Below are positions 21,243 through 32,075 of a DNA stretch of 64,000 nt, one piece after another. This DNA comes from Diphasiastrum complanatum (Eukaryota > Streptophyta > Lycopodiopsida > Lycopodiales > Lycopodiaceae): positions 1-64,000 of the forward strand of contig MU832251.1 in the NCBI GenBank assembly GCA_029204225.1, read 5' to 3'. A program made the position numbers and the translations under genes. Below the pieces are notes generated by a model that saw only the letters and a program-made list of their open reading frames with translations, was not told where the DNA came from and did no database searches. The first letter of the stretch is position 1. Each line of letters opens with the position of its first letter.

Positions 21243-21988
21243 TGTTGGAGGGTTTGTGGATCCCAAGACAATCCTAACCCTAGTTAATAAGTGAGAGGGA
21301 TTTGGCACCCTGCGTGTGTAAGTTGAACCCGATGATCACATAGTTATTTGATTGATTAGTTAAAAGTTAATAAAAGGACTTTAGGCCTTTTTGCGGGACT
21401 TTTAATGTCGTAGGGCCTAAATGTCAAGTTAGTGAATAAAGTTGGGTTTTCCTCCAATTTTGATGGTTCCCACACTTTTTTAAATTTGAATAAAAAGAGA
21501 GGCAAGACTGGACCAATAGGATTCAGAGGCCAGGGTCCTCCTCTTTACTATAAAAAGAGACCAACTCGAGTTGCTCCTCATGTTCATTTTCTCATTTCAA
21601 TAAAGCAGATTGGTTCTCTTTAGAAATGGATTGATGAATGTCCTTGCTCTTCCTTCCTTTTCCTCCATTTCTCATGCTTTATTTGGATTTTGCTAATTGT
21701 TGGATCTGATCATTATTGGGATTGCTATTTCTTATGCTTTTTGTGAGAGAGAAAGGGAGAGAGAGAAGAGTAAGTTTCTATCATTGTTGTGGATTTAGGG
21801 TTAATGGATGTAGTGTTAATGCTTAGTGTTAATGGATGTTAGTGTTAGATCCTCCATTCATGTTGAAATCTGAACTATACTATCGCTCTCATGGGAACGA
21901 ACCTCCGCGTGACAACTAACTCCGTCTCTTTGACGCTAGATTGACTAGATCTTGGATTCAGGTTAGGCAAGGAAAGAAACCCACTATA
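21243..21988 (+). repeat. Gypsy 5' LTR
   Basis: Starts TGTTGGAGGG and ends ACTATA (3' LTR ends ACTACA). Contains a TATAAAA promoter-like box near 21,548-21,556 and an AATAAA polyadenylation-like signal near 21,599-21,604, giving a U3-R-U5 layout. Confidence 0.93.
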
Positions 21989-22008
21989 ATTTTGGCGCCG
22001 TTGCAGGG
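21989..22008 (+). promoter_or_regulatory. Gypsy primer-binding site (tRNA-Asp type)
   Basis: TTTTGGCGCCGTTGCAGGGG follows the LTR directly; it differs by one base from the TGGCGCCGTTGCCGGGGA consensus used by many plant Gypsy elements. Confidence 0.85.
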
Positions 22009-23197
22009 GAGCTACACAAATTTTTCAGTTTGCAGCATGTTTGGTTGATGGTTAGCTTGCATTAGGCATCTTGTCGTGGCATGAATAGTGTTAAATCTTC
22101 ATTTTAGGGTTAGTTTGGGATTGATTTTGCTAGATTTGAGTGGATTTGCTTGTTTGAAATCTAATCTGATTATTAAACAGGGAAAGCTATTCAGATCACC
22201 AATCTTATTTGGATCTGAGATATCAGAGAAAATAACAGAAATCGGTCAAATCTGTCAAATTTGGGTAAAAAGAGGCGAAAAGCGTCATCAAAGCTCATAA
22301 CTTTTTACCCTCTAGTTGCAGACACCTTCGGTTTTGTTTACAGAACCTTCAGTTTGAAGGGCGAAGATTAATTCTCAGCAGATTTCTAGAAACATCAGAA
22401 AAACCAGTAAAAAAACACCAAAAATTATCAAAACCCTGAAAAATACAGAAAAAGAACCTTAGCCCGATTCACTGTGCTTAGATGTGATTCAAATCTGTCT
22501 GCTACCAGGTCGGCGAAGAATAATACCAAAAATAGAAAGGATTTCAGAGAATCAGTTGTCATATTGTCATATTTTTGTCAAAAAAGTCACTTTTTTGCAA
22601 AATTACCAGTATTACTCTTGATCTTTCGCCAGAATCTTTGCCGAGTTTCTGGAACATTCTATCTATAGTAAACTACTATTTTTGAGTTCGACGAAGATTC
22701 TTCTTGATTAGATCACAAAAAATCTTGATTTTTACCCTCTCCAAATTACAAAAACTGTATTTTCTTGTGTCAGAAACCTTCGTCCGGTTGTCCATAGTTT
22801 TATCTGTGTCAGATCTTCCATCTGAGAAATCGATGAAGGTTATTTCCCAAGAAATTGCCAGAAAAACGTTCAGAGAGTTTTTAATCCCAAAATAGCATTG
22901 TTGAACCTTCGCCGAGACAACCTTTGCCTAGAGAACCTTCGCCAGTCCTATTTTTAGTTTCTGATTTTCCAGATCAAGTCTCTGTCAAAATTTGGATCAA
23001 ATATGATATATTCTGAATTGGACTCTGAGAGATTTATCATTTTTAAGAAGTATCGATTGATCGACTTTTGGGTAGTTTTTCATCATATAGAATCTGATTT
23101 TTGAAAAGTGGAATAGAGCTAGCAGATCTAATCTGAGATAGTTTTTTGGAAAAATCTATATCCAATCTCATTATCGATTTGATCTAAATTTGTAAAG
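22009..23197 (+). other. Gypsy untranslated leader
   Basis: About 1.2 kb without long open frames. CCTTCGCC-type motifs recur (for example near 22,906 and 22,936), often preceded by AA and followed by GA; the same motif cluster occurs in the other non-coding interval at 29,400-29,700. A role in RNA packaging or splicing is possible but unproven. Confidence 0.6.
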
Positions 23198-24568
23198 ATG
23201 GCTGCCGCTGGAACTGCTCTTGGAGGTGCTCCACAGGAGGTCAATCCAATTATTGTTAGAAGAGCACCCCGATTGGATCTACCCAGATATAATGGATTAA
23301 TAGATCCAGTTAGATTTCTTCAGATCTATGTTGAATCCTGTGAGGTCTATGGTGAGATTTATCCTCAAGATAAACTTAAGCTGTTTCCTATGGCCTTGAC
23401 AGGAGCATCACAAGATTGGTACTATAACCAAGATGAAATTGAGCGTACAGATTGGGAGGTTGTTAAACGAGCCCTTATCACACGGTTCAAACCGCGGAAG
23501 TTTATGAAAGACCATTTCCTACTTTTAAGTAAAATTAAAATGGGAAAGCGAGAAATAGTTCGAGATTACATCGAAAGGGTGAAACGTCTTAGATCTGAAT
23601 GTGAGCTTGAGCTGATTAATGAAAATGCTATGATTATGTGGTTTTTGTCAGGTCTACCTAAAGGGATCAGACGTGAGCTGAAACGCCATAACGAGTACGC
23701 ACTTTTGCAAAATGCGATGGACGATGCAATTTGGGAGGATGATGAAGATTCAGATGATAAGCCGAATGTCAGTATGTTGCCTTATACAGCAGGGCAGACT
23801 ACTACGACATCCACCACTATTGCATCAACGAATGCCAATGCTACTGTAGAAATGATGCTCAATGAGTTCGAGAAACTTGGAAAGACCCAGCAGAAACAGA
23901 TGGAAAAGTTGCAGTTGCAATTTGATGAGAAGATCAAAGCATTGAAAAATTTCCATGGAGAAGCGAACAAGGAACATGAAAAGTTTTCAAAGACTTTTCC
24001 TATCAGAGAAAATGTTTGGTGTTCTATTTGTACAGGAAATCACACAGTGAACGAGTGTCCTCAATTGAAAAAACGAATGGAAATTAGTGTTTGCCATCTA
24101 TGTAATTCACCTGACCATGAGACTGTCTTTTGCAACTTCAACCCTCGAATAATTCAGCAACGATATGCCCAGATGGGATATCGAGATCCACAGTATGGAG
24201 GCAATCCAGCAGCAAGACTGCGACAATCTACTCTTGGATACCCGGAACGTCTAGCCTTGCTTGCCCCACCAAAACGCTCTGCTCCTCCTGCCAATTTGAT
24301 GGAACCAGAACCTTACGGAAGTGCTGAGCAATGGAGCTATGGTAATGATCTTCAGAACAATATGCCATTTATGCTGCCGCTCAACAACAAGCCTCGAGAA
24401 ATTGGGCCAGAGCACCACTTGGATGCTTTGCATGTGGAGAAAATCACAGAGTTGCAGAATGCCCAAATAAAAGAAAATTTGTACCATTCTGTCGTGACTA
24501 TGGATATGGGCATTGCTATAAAGACTGTCCAGCAAGACCGAAGCCACCACCAGCTACAACACCTGTAA
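23198..24568 (+). CDS. Gypsy Gag (capsid and zinc knuckles)
   Basis: Forms the virus-like particle that packages the element RNA. The 456-residue frame holds the retrotransposon Gag capsid fold: APRLDLPRYNGLIDPVRFL (residues 23-41), a DWYYNQ (72-77) and WEVVKRALITRF (86-97) core and GLPKGIRRELKRH (151-163). A Q/E/K-rich helix follows (about 225-265), then two CCHC knuckles, CSICTGNHTVNEC (CX2CX3HX4C) and CHLCNSPDHETVFC (canonical CX2CX4HX4C). From about 24,350 a different frame becomes the coding one and carries a further knuckle (CFACGENHRVAEC), so the last 70 residues of this frame are probably out of register. Start ATG sits after an untranslated leader and opens MAAAGTALGG. Confidence 0.85.
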   Translation: MAAAGTALGGAPQEVNPIIVRRAPRLDLPRYNGLIDPVRFLQIYVESCEVYGEIYPQDKLKLFPMALTGASQDWYYNQDEIERTDWEVVKRALITRFKPRKFMKDHFLLLSKIKMGKREIVRDYIERVKRLRSECELELINENAMIMWFLSGLPKGIRRELKRHNEYALLQNAMDDAIWEDDEDSDDKPNVSMLPYTAGQTTTTSTTIASTNANATVEMMLNEFEKLGKTQQKQMEKLQLQFDEKIKALKNFHGEANKEHEKFSKTFPIRENVWCSICTGNHTVNECPQLKKRMEISVCHLCNSPDHETVFCNFNPRIIQQRYAQMGYRDPQYGGNPAARLRQSTLGYPERLALLAPPKRSAPPANLMEPEPYGSAEQWSYGNDLQNNMPFMLPLNNKPREIGPEHHLDALHVEKITELQNAQIKENLYHSVVTMDMGIAIKTVQQDRSHHQLQHL

Positions 24569-25674
24569 ATCTGATAACAATCAAGCAAGGATCAGTAGCT
24601 CAGAATAAACCAAGTGCACCCTTGATGGTGGTCACTAGAGCACAAAAGCAAAAAGAACCGGTAGTGGATTCCGTACGTGCTGATTCTATACCATTGAACG
24701 ATACACCAACAACATCGGGAGTCTATCCAAATCTTAATGCAGAAAAACGAAGATATCAGGATATGAGACAGTGGATGAAACATCTGCAAGAAGAAGAGGA
24801 ACTTGAAGCTGCTAAAGTAACAGCTGAAGTTCGGTCTTCACCATTGCAGCCTCCAAAAAATTTACGTATGGATATGAATGATCAATTACATCATCACGAA
24901 GAACCGTTCAAGATGACTGAACCGGAAGCACCGCATACAGAATTACTCATGAATATTTTGTCTAGCAAGATCAATATTTCATTGGGAGAGTTCCTAAAGT
25001 TGGTGCCAAAAGCAAAAGAAGTCTTAGCGCAAAAGTTAGCTCAAGAAGAATCAGAAGACCATCAGGAGCCGTTTTTTTGTGCTGGATTTGAAGAATCTAA
25101 CGATATACTCCATGTTGGAGCCGCGTGGGAAAGTGAACAAAAAAATATCACTTTGCCGATACAACATAGACAATTTTCTAAAGAAGCAACCGTGATAGAT
25201 GGCAGTTCAGGAGTTAACCTGATTTCTACAAAGCTATGTACAAAATGGGGCCTTACAAAGATTAAGCCTGCTACTTTTGCTATTAAGCTAGCTGATCAAA
25301 GGACAGTTCGTCCACGAGGAATGGTAGAAGATATACCTGTCAGGATTGCAGGAGTACAGTTCGTCATTACTTTCGTCGTGATGGACTTACCAGAAGCACC
25401 AAATGTCTACCAAGTTTTTTTAGGACGCCCATGGTTACGAGTTGCGCAAGTAATTCATAATTGGGGTACCGGCAAAATCACTTTTGAAAATTGTGAATAT
25501 GCAGTTAAAGTTGATCCTACGACTTGGACTATCAAGCCATTGGTTCAAAAAGTGGATGACGATTCATCAACAATGGATCACACTTGTGATCGACCAGAGA
25601 AAAAATTGGGAATTCACTATGATTCTCAAACGGATACTGTCAATTGGAACGAAGCTCTATTGATTGTACAGTAG
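24350..25674 (+). CDS. Gypsy Gag tail and aspartic protease
   Basis: Open from about 24,346 in the -1 frame relative to Gag: AAAQQQASRNWARAP, knuckle CFACGENHRVAEC, then CRDYGYGHCYKDC. An acidic helical spacer (QWMKHLQEEEELEAAK) leads to the retropepsin-like part at about 25,190-25,520: TVIDGSSGVNLISTKLC in place of the usual D-T/S-G-S, flap-like region, and FLGRPWLR near the C-terminus, which matches the hydrophobic-LG block of retropepsins. It cleaves the polyprotein. The DGSSG site variant is common in plant Gypsy lineages with VDGGS motifs. Whether the Gag/Pol frame change is programmed or a mutation cannot be told from one copy. Confidence 0.75.
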
Positions 25675-25736
25675 GATATATGTGTCAACAAGATATTCAA
25701 TCAGAGATGAGCGAGATTTCCTTGTTAGATTGAACT

Positions 25737-26480
25737 TTGGATACGCCAATCACGTTTCCACTAAATGTGCTAAATGTAGCCTGGATATCAACGGAAGCTA
25801 TACCAGATCCAATTGAGGATGATCTCATACAAATGAGCCATGCCTTAACTTATGATGGAAATGCAGAACTTACGAATGAGCAGATTCTACATCATATGGA
25901 TCTGACCAGATTTGGAGTGCGTAATGTTCCTGAGGAACCAATAATCAAATCACCCAGAGCAGTTATATTGAAAGGAGACAGGACCACAGGTTCGATGACG
26001 AAGAAACAAGCAAAGCAACATTACAATACGGTCCTGAAATGGAAAAATCCCCCTCAAAAGATCGATTCAAAGGAAGTGCCACCTCTATTGGATAAAGACA
26101 AAGGAAAAGTCAAGAATGATTCTTCAAGTCATACCTTCAGCAAGACATCATCGTCTAGGAAGTCATCACCTATGAAGAAAGATTTATCATCCCGAAAGTC
26201 ATCACCTCCATGATCAATTCCTGCTAAGAAGACTAAACGAAGATCCAAGACAAGTCCTTTTGAAAAAGAACAAGCAAATGTAGTCCAGCATGATATGCCA
26301 AAGCATTTTAAACGTTATACACTGGATGATGTGATTATCATGTTACCTAAAGCACATCGTGAACCTGAAAAACACATGCCGAAATCTAAAGAGGTTTACG
26401 ATGGCCCAGCTAGGACGTAGCCAATGAATATTGCAGAACCAAGAGAACCGAAAAAGACTGTACAAGTGGGATCACAACTT
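25737..26480 (+). CDS. Gypsy Pol linker between protease and RT
   Basis: Open to 26,213 (158 codons) and continuing with stops to about 26,480. It has no recognisable enzyme motif; the C-terminal part is Ser/Lys-rich (KSSPMKKDLSSRKSSPP). Its position between protease and RT matches the variable spacer of long plant Gypsy polyproteins. The ATG is not necessarily a real start. Confidence 0.5.
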
Positions 26481-26499
26481 ACTCCTGAATAGTATCAAG

Positions 26500-27165
26500 C
26501 ACTCCGTTTGTTACTTATTAAGTATCAAGGTTGCTTTGCATGGACTTATCAAGATTTGAAGGGTATTCCGACATCAGTGATTGAACATACCATACCTTTA
26601 GTACCTGATGCAGTACCAAAGGTTACAAAGTTCTATCGCTGTAATCCTAATGTGGCAGATCTGATAAAGAAAGAACTTCAGAGATTGCTTGATGCCGATT
26701 TCATTTATGAGATCGAGCATACCGAATAGATTTCACCGATTGTCATTGTTCCTAAGAAAAATGGAAAATTGCGAATCTATGTGAATCTCAAAGCATTGAA
26801 TAAAGTGACACGGAATGATCACTTTCCGTTACCTTTTACTGAAAGCATTTTGGATCGCCTTGCTGGAGCGGAAGCTTATAGCTTCCTGAATGGATTTAGT
26901 GGTTATAACCAGGGTAAGATTGCACCTGCCGATCGTCACAAAACTGCTTTTGCAACAGAATGGGGCACCTATGCTTACAAAGTAATGCCGTTTGGACTCT
27001 GTAATGCACCAAGTTCATTCCAAAGAGTAATGCAATTTGCCTTTAAAGATAATCTGCAAAATATATCAGATTTCTCTAAATCCAGAAAAATGTCAGATAT
27101 GGGTTTCTCACGGAGTGGTGCTTGGACATGTGATATCAAGACATGGTATTGCCACCGATTATTCT
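26500..27165 (+). pseudogene. Gypsy reverse transcriptase, catalytic box deleted
   Basis: Copies RNA into DNA in intact relatives. Motifs in order: YQGCFAWTYQDLKGIPTSVI (26,520-26,580), HTIPLVPDAVPKV, IKKELQRLLDADFIYE, stop TAG at about 26,727, then SPIVIVPKKNGKLRIYVNLK (26,732-26,790), NDHFPLPF (26,814-26,837), SFLNGFSGYNQ (D of the first catalytic Asp box replaced: usual F-x-D-G-x-S-G-Y), KTAFATEWGTYAYKVMPFGL and CNAPSSFQRVMQFAF. Right after AFKDNL the frame jumps to SLNPEKCQIWV: the YLDD segment and about 40-50 residues around it are missing. The enzyme cannot be active. Confidence 0.85.
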
Positions 27166-27780
27166 AAGATCAAAGTTATTGTGGAATTGCCACCGCCAGC
27201 AACAATTCGAGGAGTTTATGTGTTTATGGGTCATGCAAACTACTATCAAATTTTTATTATCTTCTTTGCGGATTTAGCACGACCTATATACAAATTAACT
27301 ATTGTTCCTATTTGGACAGTAGAGGCGTTAGAAGCCTTTGAAAAGTTAAAAAAAACATTATCTTCAACACCAATTATGCGTTCTCCAGATTGGACATTAG
27401 AATTTCATGTTCATATGGATGCCTCAAAATATGCCATTGGATCAGTTTTGACGCAGCCAGGTGACTATAAGAAGGATTATCCTATATGATTTGCAAGCAG
27501 ACACCTTACAGATCCAAAGAAGAATTATTCAACAACAGAACGTGAAGCGCTAGCCATGATTTTTTCTGTTCGGAAATTTCGTCACTACCTCATGGAAACG
27601 CACTTTGCATTTTATACGGATCATCAATCGTTACTTTACTTGGTAAATAAGACGTGTAATACTGGACGTATTGCAAGATGGTTATTATTATTGACTGAAT
27701 TTGACTTTCGAATTGTGGTCAGAAAGGGGAAGCAACATTATCTAGCCGATCACGTTTCGCGAATTGAATCTGCACTAGTT
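27037..27780 (+). pseudogene. Gypsy RT thumb/connection and RNase H
   Basis: RNase H removes RNA from the RNA/DNA hybrid. In frame after the deletion: SLNPEKCQIWV, GHVISRHGIATD (27,126-27,161), then RNase H with FHVHMDASKYAIGSVLTQPG (27,403-27,462; first Asp), stop TGA at 27,487, FASRHLTDPKKNYSTTEREA (27,490-27,549; catalytic Glu), MIFSVRKFRHYL, FYTDHQSLLYL (27,613-27,645; Asp), and RKGKQHYLADHVSRI (27,722-27,767; final Asp). Catalytic residues look conserved apart from the stop. Confidence 0.85.
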
Positions 27781-28730
27781 AATACTAAAGTGGATGATGA
27801 ACTGCCAGATGCTGCGTTGTTCTATGTTGAAGTAGTACCTGAGTGGGCGGCCAATATTGTTGAGTACCTGATGCTAGGACAACCGAATGACTCTTTGACA
27901 AAAGTACAAAAAAGACATTTGATTCATAAGGCTCAGACTTATCAATCAATTGCAGGACAATTGTATGGTCGTGGCTCAGATAATATTTTACGAAGATGTA
28001 TTTTACCGCATGAAGTACTAGATTTAATCATGTGTTCACATGATGGCATGGGTGGAGGACACTTCTCTACAAATATTACTGTTCGCAAACTTTTGCAATC
28101 CGGTTGTTGGTGGCCTACGCTTCATAAGGACACAAAAAATTTTATCCAGACATGTGATGTCTGCCAGCGAGCACGACGGCCTACTCGACAGAATTATGAA
28201 CCCTTACATCCGGTTTTATCGCAAGCACCATTTGAAAAATGGGGACTGGATTATGTTGGTCCTATTCATCCCACTGCGCAAGGATCTCAGGCCCGATACA
28301 TTATCGTCGCAACTGATTATATGACCAAGTGGGTTGGAGCGAAAGCTATCAAAGTGGCTGATGCAAAATCTATGGCCAAGTTTCTATATGAAAATATTAT
28401 AATCAGATTTGGATGTCCGATCAAAATTGTCAGTGATCGGGGTACACACTTTGTTAATCAAACAATAAAATGTTTATTGGAAGATTTTTTTTGTTATACA
28501 CAGATTTAGTACTCCCTATTATCCTAGAGGGAATGGCCAAGCTGAATCTTCCAATAAGATTCTTTGCACCATTATGACAAAGACAGTTGAGGCGAGTCGG
28601 TCTGATTGGGAACATAAACTGTATGCAGCATTATGGGCATTCAGAAGCGCTTACAAAAATAGTACAAATCAAACACCTTTTCAACTGGTTTATGGTCAAG
28701 ATGCTGTTATGCCAATTGAATTTTGAATCC
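27781..28730 (+). pseudogene. Gypsy integrase core
   Basis: Integrates the DNA copy. Zinc-binding region with H..H in SHDGMGGGHFS (28,037-28,070) and CDVCQRAR (28,154-28,177). Core: WGLDYVGPIHP (first Asp, about 28,240-28,275), IVSDRGTHFVN (second Asp, 28,427-28,459), a frameshift near 28,495 in an eight-T run, then YYPRGNGQAESSNK (catalytic Glu, about 28,516-28,557) and AFRSAYKNSTNQTPF. DDE triad intact, reading frame broken once, with a further stop at about 28,724. Confidence 0.85.
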
Positions 28731-28763
28731 CATCTTTACGCATAGCAGCAACGGAACAATTAA

Positions 28764-29108
28764 ATGATGATCAGTCTTTACAACTTCGTCATGAAGCGTT
28801 GCACAAATTATGTGAAATTGATGGCAGTTCAGGCCTTAGCAGCAGAGAAAGCCCGCCGCAAGGCATGGCACGATTGTCGATTGCACAAGAAAGATCTGGA
28901 AGCAGAAGATCTTGCATTGATGTACAAAACCAAGCTGATCAAGGGTAAGTTGAAGTATACTGGTGAAGGCTCGTATAAAGTGAAGAAAATCCTGAACTAT
29001 GGCGCAGTAATTCTTGAGCACTTGGATGGAAAACAATTTGATACTCCGGTAAATGGCAGCCGATTACGCAAGTTTTGGCAGCCTGCTCCGCCAGTTCAGC
29101 AAGCCTGA
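28764..29108 (+). CDS. Gypsy integrase C-terminal domain
   Basis: Open frame whose useful part starts at about KARRKAWHDCRLHKKDLEAE (28,848-28,907), then DLALMYKTKLIKGKLKYTG, GSYKVKKILNYGAVILEHLD and VNGSRLRKFW (29,050-29,079) just before the stop. This is the SH3-like tail of plant non-chromodomain Gypsy integrases. The stretch before 28,840 is in another frame (LAATEQLNDDQ). Confidence 0.8.
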   Translation: MMISLYNFVMKRCTNYVKLMAVQALAAEKARRKAWHDCRLHKKDLEAEDLALMYKTKLIKGKLKYTGEGSYKVKKILNYGAVILEHLDGKQFDTPVNGSRLRKFWQPAPPVQQA

Positions 29109-29944
29109 TCTAAATAATTTTTTTCATTTTATTTGTTTTCAATTTTTTGTTTTCAGTAATTAATTTGTTGACTTTTTTTTTTGAAAAAGGACAGTTAAAA
29201 AAAAAGAAAAAAAAAAGAAAAAAGAAAACAATAAGAAAAGACTGATGAGCAAAAGTCAGGAAGTCATCAGCATAAGAAATAAGAAGCATAGTATTTTTTA
29301 TGGAAAATGCCTTAGAAAACCATTGTTTTGGGCAGATTTGCCCAATACAGTATCAGAAAACTTTGCTGAGCTCTCAGACTGTATATCCACCTTTGATTTA
29401 TCTAAATTGAGGTGGGCGAAGGTTTCTGACAAGAGAAAATTCAATTTTTGAGTCAGACGAGTGTTCAGTGATATGCCATATTGGGAACCTTCATCGAGCA
29501 TCATAACCTCATTATGAACCTTCGCCGACCTGCTAGATGATCTTAAAATGTCAAAATTAGATTGTCCATAGGTTCAGATTGTGAAAAAATGCATTTATGA
29601 CAGAACCTGGGCGAAGGACCCTCTTGGGCGAAGGTTCATCCTTCGCCAGCCCTAGAAAACGTTCGCCTGATAGGTTCAAATCCCTAGAAACCTTTGCCGA
29701 GATTTTTATAGCCTATGTTTACAAAACTGTACATGCTTGCAAATTTTTGTTCAGAACTGATCAGCCCAATTACTATTCAGTGTAATGGACCCACCAAATT
29801 CACCTATAAGTTGGTTGAATTCGATTCATTCCTCACTTGTGCTAGCGAAGCTCTTGCAAATTTTTCTTACAACCAAAGCCTTCCAAATTTCCTGCATTGC
29901 CTTCTGAGATACTTTCATGCGTTTATAATTCCTTTCTGATCATC
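29109..29944 (+). other. Gypsy non-coding spacer after integrase
   Basis: Starts with T- and A-rich runs (29,120-29,235) and then a cluster of CCTTCGCC/GGCGAAGG motifs in both orientations (29,413, 29,517, 29,611, 29,630, 29,640 and weaker forms). No enzyme domain. It separates pol from the extra ORF and resembles the leader. Confidence 0.6.
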
Positions 29945-31339
29945 ATGTCTTCTACCGATACTTCCCAGTCTCCGTGCTATACTATCCATCGTGATGTCCC
30001 ATCTGCAACGGACATCATGATTCTTCCTAGCACAAGCATGGTCACTCAGTGGATGACCCTTGCAGAGCCTCTACTTACTGCAACGGGTATTCATGAGAGA
30101 TCCTTTTCGGGACACATCAATATGGATTTCATCACTCTTGCCTTCAGTATGTGGAAAGAAGAGAAATCCAAGTTTTATATCACCTTCCAGGGAGCCACAC
30201 ACAAAGTGCGCATCACTGAGGCCGCACTTGCAGCTATAGGAATCTCATTCGGTACGCAAGCCTCACCCAATCACAAGCACGCCAAACAGGCCATCAAGCC
30301 ATACATTGACCTCACCAACGATCTACACTGGACTAATGATGACTACCTTCTGGAAACCATCACTGAGCCCTCCATCCACGCCGCTGTCCAGTTGTTGAAT
30401 CATTTCCTGATGGTTGACAATCTCAGAAAAGACCGCATCACATCTCAAATCCTTCACAGGATAGTGGAGTCCCACACAAAGTTGGCCAAAGCCCCTCTTG
30501 AACCATATAACTGGTTCAAGACTGTTTCTGGTGAGCTCAAGCGAGCTATTAAGGCCAATACAAAGCAGCAGTTTGCCGCTGGCTCTCTATTGTCCCTCTT
30601 AGCCTCTTCTCACTTAGAAAACAGAATCCACGGCTTCTACCTGAATTTTGTGCTTTCGGTTTACGAAGAAGCACCGGCCGAGTCATCTCATCAGGCCTCA
30701 AGTTCTCATAGTCATCGTCATCCATGCAGCGAGATCGTAATTCTTGACTCACCTTCCGCGTCACGACGTCGCACTAGGCATACCTCATCAGCTGTGCTTC
30801 CACCCCCTGCTGCTGTTCGCACTAAACTTCCCATTCCCCTCATCTCTGATGCTTCCCTCGCCTCTGCTCCCATACAAGAACAGTCTGTGACCATTGGGCC
30901 TACCATTCCTATCACAGCTGCCCAGGCCGCTTTACCCCCGCACACCGAAGCAACCTCACCCAACACACAGTTCTTCATGGATATGTTCGATGATTCCGAC
31001 CCCCTTGGGACCACCAAAATCTTTGAAATGCCCCAGCACCCAGCGCCCTTTGAACCCCAATCCCCTGGAAGAGGATTCGGGCATATCCATGAATCTAATG
31101 TTGGTGTCGAAGATGCCAGTCAGCAACCACCCACACAGGGTAGCCCAGCCACACTTCGGGTCGACACAGCTGTAAAGTCACCAAAGCAGTTCGACGCCAC
31201 GGTGCTTGAAGGGTTTGAAGAAGAGGATATTTTTGAAGAAGAAGAGACCTTGGCACCTATTTCACGCCTACCAAGGATAGTACCATCAGGGTCTCCTGCT
31301 GCTATCACTCCACGACCGTCGATTCTGGTGATGCTCTAG
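29945..31339 (+). CDS. Gypsy extra ORF, N-terminal part (unknown function)
   Basis: Sense ORF between integrase and the 3' LTR, 464 codons from the ATG that opens MSSTDTSQSP (an upstream in-frame ATG at 29,897 is less likely). Residues 1-260 form a helical globular region: VTQWMTLAEPLLTATGIHER, FQGATHKVRITEAALAAIGI (residues 78-97), HAAVQLLNHFLMVDNLRKD, LHRIVESHTKLAKA, FAAGSLLSLLAS. Residues 260-440 are Ser/Pro/His-rich and low complexity; the end is acidic (EGFEEEDIFEEEETLA). No signal peptide or membrane segment is apparent, so a classical envelope is not supported. The ITEAAL-x-x-x-G-I pattern resembles ORFs that accompany Athila-like plant Gypsy elements; that is inference. Codon use and length indicate a formerly expressed protein. 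Confidence 0.65.
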   Translation: MSSTDTSQSPCYTIHRDVPSATDIMILPSTSMVTQWMTLAEPLLTATGIHERSFSGHINMDFITLAFSMWKEEKSKFYITFQGATHKVRITEAALAAIGISFGTQASPNHKHAKQAIKPYIDLTNDLHWTNDDYLLETITEPSIHAAVQLLNHFLMVDNLRKDRITSQILHRIVESHTKLAKAPLEPYNWFKTVSGELKRAIKANTKQQFAAGSLLSLLASSHLENRIHGFYLNFVLSVYEEAPAESSHQASSSHSHRHPCSEIVILDSPSASRRRTRHTSSAVLPPPAAVRTKLPIPLISDASLASAPIQEQSVTIGPTIPITAAQAALPPHTEATSPNTQFFMDMFDDSDPLGTTKIFEMPQHPAPFEPQSPGRGFGHIHESNVGVEDASQQPPTQGSPATLRVDTAVKSPKQFDATVLEGFEEEDIFEEEETLAPISRLPRIVPSGSPAAITPRPSILVML

Positions 31340-32075
31340 GGTTAGTTTCCAGCCTTGGGCAAGTGATCCAGTCTATGCTGGAAAGGAAATGGAGCAGAGG
31401 ATCTCTGATCTAGGATTCAAAAACACTCTGATCAGCCAGAAAATTGTCCAGCTGGATCGAGAGGTGAAGATAGCCAAGCAACATGAAGAAAAGGCTGAAA
31501 GCGAAAAGACATTGGCCCAACAACAAGTTGATCGCTTGGAAACCTACATCAGCTCCCTGCAAAATGCCTTGACAACTGCACATGATCAGGTAGATAAGAC
31601 AATTCAAGAGACCAAGCAACAGGTGCAGCTGCTGAAGGGGCAATTACAGATGGCCGAACAAGATCGCACACGGCTTCAAGGTGAATTGGATGTGACCACC
31701 CTTGAGCGTGATGCCTATCTGCAAACACAAATACCCGATCATCCGGTCACACCGACGGAGATTGCATATTTGTTCAAGAAAGTCGAAACATACAAAGTGG
31801 CCCTTCAGGGATTCCAAGGCTGCTTTGATAGGTTCAAAGGAGCAGCTTCAACTGAGTTGACAAAGGCAAAAGAGACCATCAATGCCTATGAAAAAGCCGC
31901 CACTCAAGTGTTGGAAGCCGGACCACAAATCCCCGTCCCGGTCATGCTGCAATTCTCCCCTTCGTGCCAAGAAGCTGTACAAATGGATACATGGGTTGAT
32001 TCGAGCATGGACCAGGGGGGAGCTCCAGAGCGTCGAGGACCAGATCCAGACCTTCTTAAAGCAGCATCCACATGA
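31340..32075 (+). pseudogene. Gypsy extra ORF, coiled-coil part
   Basis: Continues the extra ORF after a frame change near 31,325-31,390 (the earlier frame gives LGLVSSLGQVIQSMLE). Long coiled coil: VQLDREVKIAKQHEEKAESE (about 31,449-31,508), LAQQQVDRLETYISSLQNAL, QLLKGQLQMAEQDRTRLQGE (31,627-31,686), then TPTEIAYLFKKVETYKVALQ. Heptads run over about 100 residues. The true frame shifts again near 31,960-32,000, since the downstream coding signal is in another frame. Confidence 0.6.

Noticed and set aside
30549-31308. Antisense open frames opposite the Gypsy extra ORF
   Set aside because: Shadow frames; the plus strand shows the coherent domain order. Antisense genes exist in some Tat elements, but no domain supports one here.
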